Source: Raffaelea ambrosiae (Eukaryota > Ascomycota > Sordariomycetes > Ophiostomatales > Ophiostomataceae). From it: a DNA stretch of 64,000 bases. Where the stretch lies: the NCBI GenBank assembly GCA_002778195.1, contig PCDI01000003.1, positions 3,898,583 through 3,962,582 on the forward strand. The letters run 5' to 3'. Of the stretch, positions 10,720 through 21,341 are shown one piece after another. Below the pieces are notes generated by a model, which worked only from the letters and a program-made list of their open reading frames with translations, did not search any database and was not told the DNA's origin. A program made the translations under genes and the position numbers. Numbering within the stretch: the first letter of the stretch is position 1; every line of letters begins with the position of its first letter.

Positions 10720-11787
10720 CTATCCCATCACAGGCTGCCTAAAAGGATGCGCGGGTCCGAAGTAGGGAGCTTGCTTTGCGTGGTGGACAGGGACTGAACA
10801 ATTGACACCGTTGCCGTTGTCGACGTTGTGTTCCCAGATGTTGTGGCCGTAGAAATTATAAGCTGGGAGCTTCCCGGTAACACTCCTGTATGGCGTGGGG
10901 ATGCTGTGTTGTTGGTATGGCTGACGCGAATAGGCACCGCTTGCCATAGCCCTGTTGGCAGCTTGCTGTGCCTGTTGATTGAACCAATCGTTATACTGGG
11001 TATTGACAGAAGCCGCAGAGTTGATATAATCCGGCGTGCCATAGCCAGAGTCCGGGGGAGTGAGAGGTGCGCTGGACCACGGATCGGCGTGTGGTTGGTA
11101 TGACCAGGGTTGCTCCCGACATCGGTAGGAGCCCTGGAGAGACTGCTCGGTATGCTTGACACGAGATAGCCGTTCATACTCGGCTACCTGTTGCTGATGC
11201 CAGGTGGAATACACAAGAGAATTTCGGTTGCTCACGATTTCGGTATCGCTCGGCAAAACGATTGGCGTCAGTCGCTCGCGTGCGACTAGAACCTGCTGGC
11301 GCTTCTTGTTGGCCTCCCAATCCTGCCAACTGTTGATCCAAGCAGTGTAGTCCTCGCTGCGGTCCAGGTTCACGTACAGGGCCCAATTAATAAGCTCCAT
11401 CCATTCTCGCTCCAAGCTGTTTAGTTCGCGGACAGGAATGCCGCTGACATCGGCCCATGAACGATTTTGGAAAGTGTTGTCGTCGAGAAACTTGCTTCCG
11501 AGAAGAAGGGCGACAGTGAGTAGGCGCCAAACTTGACCCTCTGACATTTGCGGCTTGGTGTTCTGGCTGATCATGTTTGCTGTATTGATCCTCTTTGCAA
11601 AGTAGTTCATCCCCAGCAAAATTGTCGTTCTAGGCAGGCGTGTGGATGACAGTATTTGCGAGATGAACTTTCGAAATGAATCAGAAGCCCTGGGCGTGCC
11701 CATTGCGAGCCGCGTTGACATTTCTGCAACATATTCGGCCATCAGCTCGACATCGTAGTCGAGGACGGCACAAACGCCTCCAGGCAT
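10720..11787 (-). CDS. cyclin, PCL/Clg1-like
   Basis: This 355-residue product begins MPGGVCAVLDYDVELMAEYV and contains a cyclin-box region (about residues 20-150) with TTILLGMNYFAKRI and LLTVALLLGSKFLDDNTFQNRSW. That spacing and the KFLDDN motif are typical of PHO80/PCL-type cyclins; the length and Gln/Tyr/Ser-rich tail are most like yeast Clg1, a partner of the Pho85 kinase. The C-terminal part is low-complexity (QQ, SYQP repeats) without further domains. The ATG at 11787 was chosen as the first ATG in the frame; a more upstream exon cannot be excluded, since the upstream region is unusually long. No intron is needed in the coding part. It probably activates a CDK in nutrient or cell-cycle control; that role is inferred from the family. 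Confidence 0.8.
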   Translation of the reverse strand: MPGGVCAVLDYDVELMAEYVAEMSTRLAMGTPRASDSFRKFISQILSSTRLPRTTILLGMNYFAKRINTANMISQNTKPQMSEGQVWRLLTVALLLGSKFLDDNTFQNRSWADVSGIPVRELNSLEREWMELINWALYVNLDRSEDYTAWINSWQDWEANKKRQQVLVARERLTPIVLPSDTEIVSNRNSLVYSTWHQQQVAEYERLSRVKHTEQSLQGSYRCREQPWSYQPHADPWSSAPLTPPDSGYGTPDYINSAASVNTQYNDWFNQQAQQAANRAMASGAYSRQPYQQHSIPTPYRSVTGKLPAYNFYGHNIWEHNVDNGNGVNCSVPVHHAKQAPYFGPAHPFRQPVMG

Positions 11788-13310
11788 TTTTAGCGATTGA
11801 AGGTGAGACTTCACCTGGCCAGTTTCCAAGAGTGGCGGAAATGGGAAGAGTTGGTCGAGAAACAATCTGCTTCAAGCACCTGGGCAGGACTTCGGGTTCA
11901 GTGGACCAAGCAGACCACTCCTTTGCCGACGACCGTACTCCAAGGCCGAAGAGACGCGGTTTCGAACCAACGGGAGCAGGAAGGTCGACCCAACGATCTT
12001 ACTGACGGCAAGCCATGAAGAATTCGGATTGTGCCGGCGACGTACTCTGCAGAGACAGCTATACACAAAACTAGCGCGGTCCAGGAGCCAGATGATCGAG
12101 TAAGACGAGTGCCGTGAGTTTGTGGAAGCGGTTGGGAAGATGGCTTTTCGAATGCTAGTAACCGAGATGCAACAACTATTGGCGGAAGGAAAAATCCAGG
12201 ACACCGGTAGAAGCAAAAAAAAAAATAACTGTCCCAAATATCCGTCACCCTGCACAGTATCGTTGTTGCCTTTTCGTCTCTCAGGTTTGGTGTCGTACGA
12301 AATACGGACAGAGAGCTTCTGAGCCAATACTTGAACAACCCACGAATGTCGGTCTGATGTCTGGCCGAAAAAGAGGTGAACTGACCCGTCAACCTCGCGA
12401 GTGAAATAGGCCGAGTGGTGTAGGGAAGATCGCAGAGATACGTCGCAGCTCCGGTCGGTCTATCGTTCACGCTGACGCTGACGCGTCGTGTATGGTCGTA
12501 GTGTGGCTGGATGGAAGCAAGCCGAGATGGACAGAATGAGATTACTAGACGTGGTGCCGAGTGCAGAAACAATGCAAATGGCACAGGTACCAAGTGTCTA
12601 GGCAATAAGAAACGATATACAGCGACTTGAAGAAAACAGCGAAAAATGTGTTGACGATGAGTGAAGGAATGAGATGCGGCGATGTGGGCGAACAGAGGCC
12701 AGACAGAGCGTTGGGAGGGACGGCCACGGCCAGATGGAGAGAGCAACAACACAAAAGCGAATTTGGTCGTCGTCTTCTATCGCAGGAGAAGAAAGGTCGC
12801 CAGTCGGAAGAGGAGAACGGTCGCCTCACGATAAAGAATAAGAGAGAGGTAAGGACGAAGGGAGAGACGGCCGGGGGGGAGGCGGGAGAGAGAAGACGAA
12901 AGGAAGGACGAGGGACGGAGGAGCAAAGAAAAGGGTGAGGGTGAGCGTAGAAGATGGATGGTGACGGGAGGGCGGGAAAAAATTGGGCGACGAAAAGGGT
13001 TGAATGAGAGCGACGGAGTGGAGAGCGGATGGGGGCAACGATGAAAAGTAAAATAACACTAGGAAACGAGTGGGCGAAGACGGAACGAGGGTGGTGTGGG
13101 TTCGCTATGTTGGGATGGAGGCGAAGGCCCTAGGCAAGAAGGCCAGAAGCAAAGGTAGCGAACAGCAGGCAAGATTGGCTGGTTTCGAAGGAAAAATAGG
13201 GTAGCAGGTGGAGGCGCCGCGCTAATCGTCCGCGCTGTATTTTCTTCCGTAGTACTACATAGTAGAACACTTCGTGGACAGTTTTCTTTATACTGTCACT
13301 CTTTCGTCGT

Positions 13311-13370
13311 TTTTTGTGTAGGCATTTTTTGTGTAGGCATTTTTTGTGTGGTTTTCTGTGTGGTTTTCTG
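13311..13370 (+). repeat. short tandem repeat
   Basis: The 15-base unit TTTTTTGTGTAGGCA is present about two and a half times, directly followed by two copies of GTGTGGTTTTCT. It lies in the long gene-free region upstream of the cyclin gene and looks like ordinary slippage-derived minisatellite. Confidence 0.75.
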
Positions 13371-14423
13371 GATAATTTTTATTTCTTCTTTTTCTTCTTC
13401 CTCTCCATGCCCTATTTCTTTTCTTTACGTTTGCTTTGTTTCCGTTATTTTTATCGCTCTTTCGCTCTTTCGTGAACCCCCCTCCCTTTGATTTGTTCTC
13501 GGCAGCGTCATAATAAGGGGCGATGTAAGCAAAGAGAACACGAGACAGCAGGAATGCGAGAAACCTACACCGTACACTTCAGCGTGACATACAGACATGA
13601 CTCGCCCCTAGCCGGGTCCTTGGCCACTTCTTGAAATAAATAATAAGCCACGAGCAAAACAAGGAGGTAGCAGTGAACGCTGTATATTACTGTGTGTCTT
13701 CCACCAAAATTTGTAAAATTGGCAAATTTACAGTCTAGCGACACCTATAATTGGCTGGCACAAACGTCACTTCATATGACACTGTGTGGAGACGTAGTAT
13801 AAAAGGGGGAGTGGTGAACAGGGATGTTAGGGGGTATTTGAACCCTGTTGCAGGGCAGCCTACAAGTGCGATGTATCTGAATAGTGAGATATCATACTTT
13901 GTAGTAAGATACTTGCATCTTGGAACGGGATGTCGCGTCGGTAACAAATGGTTGATCATAGCGGTTAGCCGGCCATTCTATTCAGGGAAATGGTGCGGGC
14001 GTGAGGATTCATCCCGACAATGGCAGTGAGGGATTATTTTTGCGGCAGACCAGAGAAAGACGCCCAACGCATCAGGTGGCATACATAGTACTGTTGTGCA
14101 GTGGCACATCTGGCGCCAGGCGCGCCATTCTTCCCGGCCACTGCGAGTACGAGTACACCCGTTGCGTTACAAGCACAGCCCGGCACACATCGTATGATGC
14201 GTCTGCATTCTGGGGGGGTGAGCGGGGGTTTTCTTCTTCTTCTTCTTTTTTTCTTTATTTCTTTTTATTCCCCCTCCCCAGATTTCTTTCGTTTCTTCAG
14301 GACACATCTGTACCAGCATAGGATACTTCTCGGTTGGTGGTGGGTTTGTGCACGCACTGGCAGACCCAACCAACTGGTATAAATAGTTTATTAACACCAT
14401 AAGGCAGGATTTCGCTGTAGGCG

Positions 14424-14460
14424 CAAAAAAAAAAACAAAAAAAAAACAAAAAAAAACAAA
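14424..14460 (+). repeat. A-rich tract with regular C interruptions
   Basis: Runs of about ten A are separated by single C bases three times. This is simple-sequence DNA in a gene-free region. It does not look like a retroposon tail, because no element body is seen next to it. Confidence 0.7.
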
Positions 14461-16019
14461 CCACTTTCTTGCAAAGTAGCAACACCAGGGCTGACACACA
14501 TCGAGGTTTTTTCTCGGGCATATCTCCTATTGCTTCCTGCTCAGATGTCATATGGATACCATGCATCTTACTTACCCTTATCAGATGCTGCAAAATGCCT
14601 GAAGGTTTGAATACTCCCTGTGACGGCACGCGCGGCCTGACGGGGACCTTCAGTCCGAAACAGGTTTTCAAACAGGTCTGGAGCGAAGCACAACTCTCTC
14701 TGCGCCAGGGTGCGGTGGCCACTTAAAGCCGGATATCAGATGATAGACCACTGGATGCTCCGATCTTTAGTCTGCGCACGCTGACTAATGCATGTCTTTC
14801 TGTATGGTGTATCCTCCTTAAAATACGTAGGCTGGCTGCCGCACACCAGTTTGTAAAATGGATCGCTCTCTTTTTTCCTTTCTATTCTCCGGTTGTCTAT
14901 TATCTTTCTGTCATACGCGCTCAAACGTTGCATGTAACGATACGCAGTAACCGTTCCTGCCGCGATTGCATTGAGATTGGTTTGACAGACTCGATCCTGG
15001 GCCCCTCTGATAGCCAGGCAAGGTCTGGCAGTCAAGGAAGAGTTGTCAGCTTTGCAGGGGTTTCTCAGTGATCTGACAAGCCTCGCGGCTGTGGGTTTCC
15101 GACTGAAACCTCTGAATTTTACATGGTAGTTAGTTAGTAGTTATCCCCCGAAAGCACACTGCCCAGTGGTCCACCCAAGCCCTTCGTATGTATGCACCTA
15201 AGTACATCATGTGCCCAACAAAAAAAACGGGGGTAGCTAAAAAATTGATGCACTGCGTTCAGAGCCCGCGGCTTCTTCCATTTTCGGGCGTGGCCATTTC
15301 AGGACAAGCCCGTCACGCAGGCCAGGTCCACCGAAGAACCCGGTACACAATAGTCGCGACTGTGAAGCCCACAGGAAACATACGGGACTGATGGTATTTT
15401 TCAAATGGCCCTATGATGGTTTGCGTGACCTGTTCTCGCCGCGTCTACCTATTTTTTGTCTCTGGCAACCAACCTTTGCTTCCCCAATCAGCTTGCAGGT
15501 GTTTCTCTCTTTACAAGTAATACGGATCCGCAAAGACTCTAGGAACCCGAGCAAACAGTAGCGGGTTGCAACTTCAGCGGTGAAGGGTCCAGTTCCCACA
15601 ACGGGTACAAACCCCGCCTGCTTGCTCCGCAAATGCGTGGATGGCGTCCAAATCACAAAAGATAGAGGTCCACGCCAGAGTTGTCTTCCAAGTCCACCTA
15701 GCGCACAATAAGAGGGGGGGGCAGAGGGTAAAGAGGGGCATAATGAGGGGGTCAGAGGGGTATGGGCGTACTCGCTGCTGAATTTCATTTAAGACAAACT
15801 CACGATGCCGAAGACTTCTTGAACCCGACGAAAAGTTTACTATGAACGTTTATTAAAGAGCGGGCGTCGGTGCAGAGCCTGCCATTACCCCTCTCCGATG
15901 ACGGACACGGTCACACCAGCCAATCTTGCACTTTGAGTACACTACGAGTACACTGCGTGTGCCAGGCTGGCCACAAAACATTGGTTTCAGTATTAATAAT
16001 CGATACTGAGAAAAAGCCA

Positions 16020-17785
16020 TCACAATGTCATAGCGTACGGGACTATGGCCTTGTCAATGATCGGGTCCCGGCGGCACATTGTCTTCTTCTCATCTCCCCA
16101 TTGTCCGAACCATGACTGCTCGTTTTGTACGGCTTGGTTGAATGCTCCCCGGCACTCGGCGGGCAACAGGCTCTTGATGTCATCTGATACCGCACTAAGT
16201 CCCTGGAACGGCGACAGAAAATCCTGTATATCATTTCCGGTACTGCCAGACAAGCCAGAGAAGTGGTCATAGGCTGCGGGCGCGATGCCGCACGATGGAC
16301 TCTCCATGCACATATCCGTCACCAAGAAATTGCTTGGTACAGCCGCCGCCAATGGTGGAAACATGGATTTGTTCCCAGATGCATCCTCCTCATCCGGTGA
16401 TACTTGCACTGCGCGAGCGCGCAATGGCTGCATGCTAGAAGGGTATTGCATTTGGTTGGTGTGTATATCGTACACGCCATTCAGAGTCGTCAGCCGGGCC
16501 GCGGTAAGCATACTATTGAAGTTGCTGCAAGGGAAGCAAATATTAGCATCATATTAGCACGCGGGTGTCAGATACATGGACCCCACACATGACGATTGAA
16601 ACTCACCTTGCTTCTCTAGCGTGCTCGAATTGCCAGTTGAAATCGTTGACGGCGACTCTTCGCTTCTTATTGTCTACCAGCTTGTAATTTTGTTGCGGCG
16701 CAGCGGGTGGGTTGGAGTGGTAAACGGAACTGGCACCATGCCATGCCACATACTGGTTCTTGTTGTATGGCTCTCCAGGGACGAAGTGATCATTTGGGTC
16801 AGCCACCTCCCCTTCAACAGCGCCGTCCTCGCGCGCTTTGGCGATATCGTAGTCGTCCGCGATGCGCCGGCCACCAACGACGATGAGAGCGCCAAATTCA
16901 CGAAACACAGACCTTGCCGTGACTATTCCTATGGCCCTGCCTTTGTAGCTGTGTGGTATGATCTCTCGCTCGATCATGTCGCGTTTCTCTTCGTCATCGA
17001 CGATGATTTTGTACAGGCGTCGATGCTTGGTGAAAAAAAGGTACGAGTCCCGGAAGCCGACACAACGCGCAGGCTCCGTGGACAGCATGTACAACCGATT
17101 GCCGCGTCCCGTCACCGTGAAGGTACGGCAACGGTACTCCCGCCCACCTAATAGATTGCCGTCGGCGTCGACTTTGGTCTCGCCCTCTGGATCTTTAGGA
17201 AGATCCACTTCGTCATTTACAATGTCCATGAGATTTCCGTCCTTGTCGATTGGTTGTTGGTGAACTTGTTGCGTCTGGCCCTTCCGACCACCGCGTCCAC
17301 GCCAACCACCACGACCTCGTCGCCGTGCCGGGGTCGCCTCTGTTTCACTTGCAGGCACTTCTACCATCTGGTCCCAATCCGGCGGTCGGTTCTTTGGTGG
17401 CCGGCCAAGGCGTTTGCGACGTACCATCACAACTGGCGTTGGAGACGGAGATTTAGGGGAGTCGGGTTCTGTGAGTGCGTTCTGTTGCTCGTCCGCACCC
17501 TCTCCTTCTTCGTCACTCGTACCATTTTCCTGTTCGTCGCCATCATCTGCCTCCTGCAGTTCGTGCAGTTCGTCGTGTTCTGCCGGCACGTCAACATCTA
17601 GCTCAGCATCAGCCATAGCGCTGTCGCCTTCCATTGGTTCGACACGCTTTGGCGTTCTCTCTGTGATGTATTAGCGGCTTGTCACCTAAACTTGAAATCA
17701 GAGGCAAGCAGAAGTGGTACGTACCCAGAGCAGCGGCGGCGCGACGCGCAGCTGCCCGACCAGAACGCCTGCCGCCTTCCACCAT
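16020..17785 (-). CDS. rsc7: chromatin remodelling complex subunit RSC7/Npl6 (Swp82-like)
   Basis: This protein belongs to the RSC7/Swp82 family, subunits of the RSC and SWI/SNF nucleosome remodellers. Exons are 17785..17725, 17660..16607 and 16524..16020, giving 539 residues. The first exon has just 20 codons plus one base (MVEGGRRSGRAAARR) and the 64 nt intron creates the junction AALERTPKRVEP. An acidic N-terminal region is followed by an AT-hook-like RKRLGRPPKNRP (about residues 102-113) and a Gly/Arg stretch (RGRGGWRGRGGR). The conserved domain starts at GGREYRCRTFTVTGRGNRLYML and includes EIIPHSYKGRAIGIVTARSVFREFGALIVVGGRR, the family hallmark. The C-terminal exon is less conserved. All junction phases agree. 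It lies in tandem with TFIIB upstream. Confidence 0.93.
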
Positions 17786-18397
17786 TTTTTCCCTTTTTCT
17801 TTCTCTTTTTGCTACCGAATGAAGGTGAGTGAAATATAGCAAGATGTCGAAGAATGTGTCAATTGAAAGCATACAAAACAGGCGAGACACATCTGGATAT
17901 TTGTTATGTCTGGCAAATTTGGCAACGTCTCGAAACGCGTTAAATGCAAACAAGGGCCATCCATGCCTAAGGCCAAAACTGGTCCGTGCGCCCACCCATA
18001 TCTGTATAGTCACGTGGTGATGCCCAGATTAAAACCCATATTAAAAAGAGGACTTCTACTAACTTACTCCGAAAATCCCACTATTACATGTACTTTCTAG
18101 CAGTAGTTTTGGTGTCGAAGTAGGTCACGTGGTGATGCCAATTTGGGGGCATTAGCGGTCATTTCGTAACAACCTGCGCTTCACCAGTATCCTTGCACTT
18201 CCATAAATGTAGCACAGGTATATTTGACACAGCACTGTCCGAACTGGTGGTAAGGCGCAATCAATCTGGCAATCTCTAAACATCCCCCTCCTCAAAATCA
18301 ATAAAACTGCAAATAGAAAATGCCACAAGAAGGCAAACACTCCAGTGCATGTTCACCAGGTACAAGTACTCAATCGTCTTGACTCAACTAAATATCA
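17786..18397. promoter_or_regulatory. rsc7 upstream region with duplicated E-box
   Basis: Two copies of GTCACGTGGTGATGCC lie at 18009-18024 and 18124-18139, in the same orientation and 115 bp apart, between the TFIIB stop codon and the rsc7 start. Each contains the CACGTG core recognised by fungal bHLH factors of the Cbf1 type. The duplication is seen directly; a regulatory role is inferred. Confidence 0.45.
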
Positions 18398-19423
18398 TTA
18401 GTTGGTTGGCAGGGCGGCAAGATTACCATTCCATTCCGGCTCAACCAGCTGCTCTCGGGCGTTGTACAAAAATCTGTAAGCAGTTTTAATTGTTCCGTCA
18501 CTGACACCGGCTGTGTTGGCGATTTCTTTGGCTCCGCGAGGGTCCTCGAGGTACTGAGAAGCGAAGTAGATGCACGCAGCAGCAACAGATAGCGGCGAGC
18601 GACCTGCGAGGTCAGGTATCGAGCTGGTCTTCCGTGCCAGCGCCTTGGAGATCTTCTCAACCCGGGGCGTGTTCTGGAAGCTCAGCGAGCTGCAGTACCG
18701 GGTGCAAAGCTCTTCGGCACTAGTAGAGCTGGAGGCCTTGTAGTCCTTGACACCTTGGGCAACACTGGCTTGAGGGTTGCGCTCTTGTATCTTTGAAAGG
18801 AAACTCTCAAGAGACTTGAACACTCGCCCAATTTCCTTTTTTGTGACTCGTGTGATGGCGTAGATCTCTCGAAACGTCCGAGGTACGCCACACTGTCGAC
18901 AGGCAATAAAGATGCAGCCGGCTATGACTGCCTCGCGCGGCTTTCCCTTCAGCTGGCCATTCTCGTAAGCCAGCTTGTAGATATGCATGGCGGTCTGCCC
19001 CACAACACTGCTGGTTTGCATCATATCGACGAGATTGCTGATGGCACGAAACCCTTCCTGCAAGTCGTTGTTCAGCTTCTCGGACTGCGACTTCTTGTTG
19101 ATGCTGTTGAGCTTCCCTGCCAGTTTGCCGTTGGCAGCCCGCATATCGACCTGGGTGCGCAGACCCTCGTCGTTGGCAAGCGAGTTGGCTGTCTCGCCAA
19201 CACGCGAGGGATCGTCATTTCCTTGGTCATCGTTTGCAAAGGTACGCCACTCAGAGCGGTTATCGATGATGCGTGGTCCAACGACGAGGCCACAGGAGTC
19301 GCAGACCATATCGCCACTGGAGAACTCTTCAACCAGGTTCGGTGGGAACTCCTTGCAATCTGGGCAGAGGAGAATATTGTCAAGGTTCTCCTTGAATGGC
19401 TCTTTGGCCGCCCCGGAGTCCAT
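18398..19423 (-). CDS. sua7: transcription initiation factor TFIIB
   Basis: TFIIB bridges TBP on the promoter and RNA polymerase II and helps to select the start site. The 341-residue product has the N-terminal zinc ribbon (C20, C23, C41, C44), the B-finger/linker region with RSEWRTFANDDQGNDDPSRVG, and two cyclin folds starting near residue 118, with KGKPREAVIAGCIFIACRQ in the first and GRSPLSVAAACIYFASQ in the second. No intron is needed in the coding region. The ATG at 19423 is the first in the frame and places the zinc ribbon at the usual distance. An acceptor-like TGCTGTGCAG just upstream (about 19460) suggests a 5' leader intron or a very short upstream exon. Family identity is beyond doubt. 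Confidence 0.95.
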   Translation of the reverse strand: MDSGAAKEPFKENLDNILLCPDCKEFPPNLVEEFSSGDMVCDSCGLVVGPRIIDNRSEWRTFANDDQGNDDPSRVGETANSLANDEGLRTQVDMRAANGKLAGKLNSINKKSQSEKLNNDLQEGFRAISNLVDMMQTSSVVGQTAMHIYKLAYENGQLKGKPREAVIAGCIFIACRQCGVPRTFREIYAITRVTKKEIGRVFKSLESFLSKIQERNPQASVAQGVKDYKASSSTSAEELCTRYCSSLSFQNTPRVEKISKALARKTSSIPDLAGRSPLSVAAACIYFASQYLEDPRGAKEIANTAGVSDGTIKTAYRFLYNAREQLVEPEWNGNLAALPTN

Positions 19424-20241
19424 TTCGAACAGAGATGACAGCAGCTCGCGGGTCAAAGTCTGCACAGCAAGATGCTAGCCACGGGTTGCTTCCGTCCACA
19501 CTCTCAGCGGCAGGTGGCTTAAGAGTTGATCTTTTCCAACGCTTGCTATTGTCTATATTTTTCTCGGTTCGGCTTCAAACTTTCAGGTCTCGAGCGCTGG
19601 CAAATCTGGGACTCGGTATTGAGCGCAATCTTCGGGGTGCGAGGGGGAGAGGAGGCTGTCGAAGATCGAAGTCGCCGCGGTCCAAGCCGCCGCCACAAGG
19701 CCGACGACGTGGCCTGGAATATAGTCCGGAGCAACTTAAGTTTGTATGATCGATCTTTTCTATCTAGATACTAGGCTGGGATGCTGCTGTGAGCAGGTCT
19801 TGAGCAGGATGTTCGCAGAAGTGAGGTTTTCATTGGTAATGTAAGATGAGAAAGGAATCGTTAGAAGCGCGCGGTTGCCTGGCAAGAAATATCACAGCTG
19901 ATCACGTGCATATATCGTCTTTCGATGGCTTAGTCATCATCTTTTGCGGTTTACAAAGCTGATCGAACGCAACTACTAGTTAAGGTAGAACAGAGTCTAC
20001 TCGTACTCATGGCTTCCAGTCAACGAGGAATAATTTCAGCGCAGATCAATAGCTCAAATAGTGGGAGCCATTGTGTGAAGTGTGACGAGATGGTTCAAAT
20101 ACACTTGTGATGGGCGTGGTGTGCTGGTAATTATTTTTTGTGCCAGGGTGTATTAGTGATGGGTGGTAGCTGGCTGGGTGATAGTTGCCGTTGTTCTGAG
20201 GCTACCAGAGCTTCTCTTGGGCCCCTCGAGTCCTCCTCCTT
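19424..20241. promoter_or_regulatory. TFIIB upstream region
   Basis: This 818 bp gap should contain the TFIIB promoter. A TCACGTG lies at 19902-19908, about 480 bp from the start codon. No gene was recognised. A short purine/CT-rich leader precedes the coding start. Confidence 0.35.
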
Positions 20242-20655
20242 CTACTCCTCCCCCATTGCAGCTATGTGTGTTTTGTCTCTGCGATGCCAATTATCGCTTG
20301 TCGAGCTTCGGCTTGCCAGTGACTTCCGGATGATGACGACCCGTTCTTTTTCTGGGTCGCTGATCATATTCGGGCGATGCGTAATCTCACCAACGTCATC
20401 GTGTTTGCTTCTATTCGAGCGCCTCTTCTTTACGTAGAAAAATAGGGCTAGTGCAACAACTGAGGTGAAAACAACAACAGTGTTGACGATAACTATTGGG
20501 ATCCACGGTGTTGTCGACTGTTTCGACTGGTGTCTCGGGAAAATGCATCTGGCGAAGAGGAATTTAACTGGCGTAGTTGGAGTAAGGGCGGGATCAAAAA
20601 ATCTTGTCTTGGCGAAGGCATACTCGCCATATGGATTTCTGAGTATTTGCGCTTC
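20242..20655 (-). other. possible last exon of a single-pass membrane protein (or relic)
   Basis: On the minus strand one frame is open for about 137 codons, from just after a TGA at 20658-20656 to a TAG at 20244-20242. It reads through a strongly hydrophobic segment (PWIPIVIVNTVVVFTSVVALALFFYV) that is directly followed by KKRRSNR, then by a charged, Ser-rich tail ending in MGEE. Hydrophobic helix plus basic stop-transfer is what the tail of a fungal surface protein looks like. There is no ATG at its left end, so it would need upstream exons; the upstream frames (20660-21000) are broken and no start was found. It may be a decayed gene. No family was recognised. Confidence 0.3.
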
Positions 20656-21341
20656 TCAATCTGTCGTGTCGGGCTATCAGAAGAGTTATCCAGATATACT
20701 GTGGTTTGATGACACTACCTAATATAGAACATAGCGTTCTGTATTGTCACGCTGGCTGTGCCTCATGCCGCTCTTGTGTCAACTCCCCCAAATTCTGTCC
20801 GAACCAAGCCATCGGATGTAGTCCTGGTGCAAGCCCTGTTTCAGGGGATTTCAGGCACAGCATGGGCACTGCCCCAGTATGCGCCTTCGCATCACAATGG
20901 GCGCAGTTTACAGGATTCTATAATGTAAATCTGTGCCCATATTTGATCGGTCGTTCAAGAGCGGTGTCATTGCTTCTGTGTTGCAATAGTTGAAGACCTC
21001 TCTAAACTCAACGCACATGGGCCGGAAAGGTGGCATGGTTGTACTGGAGCCAACATCATATGTCGTAAATATTTCGCAAGTGAAAATAAAACTAAAAGCA
21101 AAGGATGAGAAACTTTCTGCATGGTTTAATCTCTACAATGAGTCTCGAAGAGTGCCCAGTCATAATCAAAGAACTGCATAGTTATCGCACCCCCCCAAAA
21201 GAATAGGCATTGATACTAGAACAAATAGCAATTGCTTTTTCTTGTTTTCATGAAAATAGATAATTCGACCTTAAGTTTCGTAATAAACAAATTCTGTGAC
21301 CATCACGAACCCATGTACACAAGCACCGTACAGGAGAGCAG
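20656..21341. other. gene-free or decayed stretch
   Basis: No gene could be supported. Frames on the minus strand that might belong to the membrane-protein exon at 20242-20655 are interrupted by stops. A Cys-rich plus-strand ORF at 20706-20993 has no recognisable domain and is probably chance. Confidence 0.3.

Larger units (their letters stand above)
11788..16019. promoter_or_regulatory. 4.2 kb gene-free region upstream of the cyclin gene
   Basis: No convincing gene was found in these 4.2 kb. On the minus strand (cyclin sense) 12650-13060 is strongly pyrimidine-rich, as in long fungal 5' leaders. Short repeats occur at 13311-13370 and A-runs separated by C at 14424-14460. A TATAAAAGG sequence occurs at about 13798 on the plus strand, without a gene after it. 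The most likely reading is a large promoter plus leader of the cyclin and the 3' flank of the RSC7 gene. Confidence 0.4.

Noticed and set aside
12627..12938. Lys/Arg/Glu-rich 103-codon ORF on the plus strand
   Set aside because: It reflects a purine-rich tract; no domain and no splice or start support.
20706..20993. Cys-rich plus-strand ORF (95 codons), possible secreted effector
   Set aside because: No signal peptide and no regular Cys spacing; lies in a region with decayed frames.
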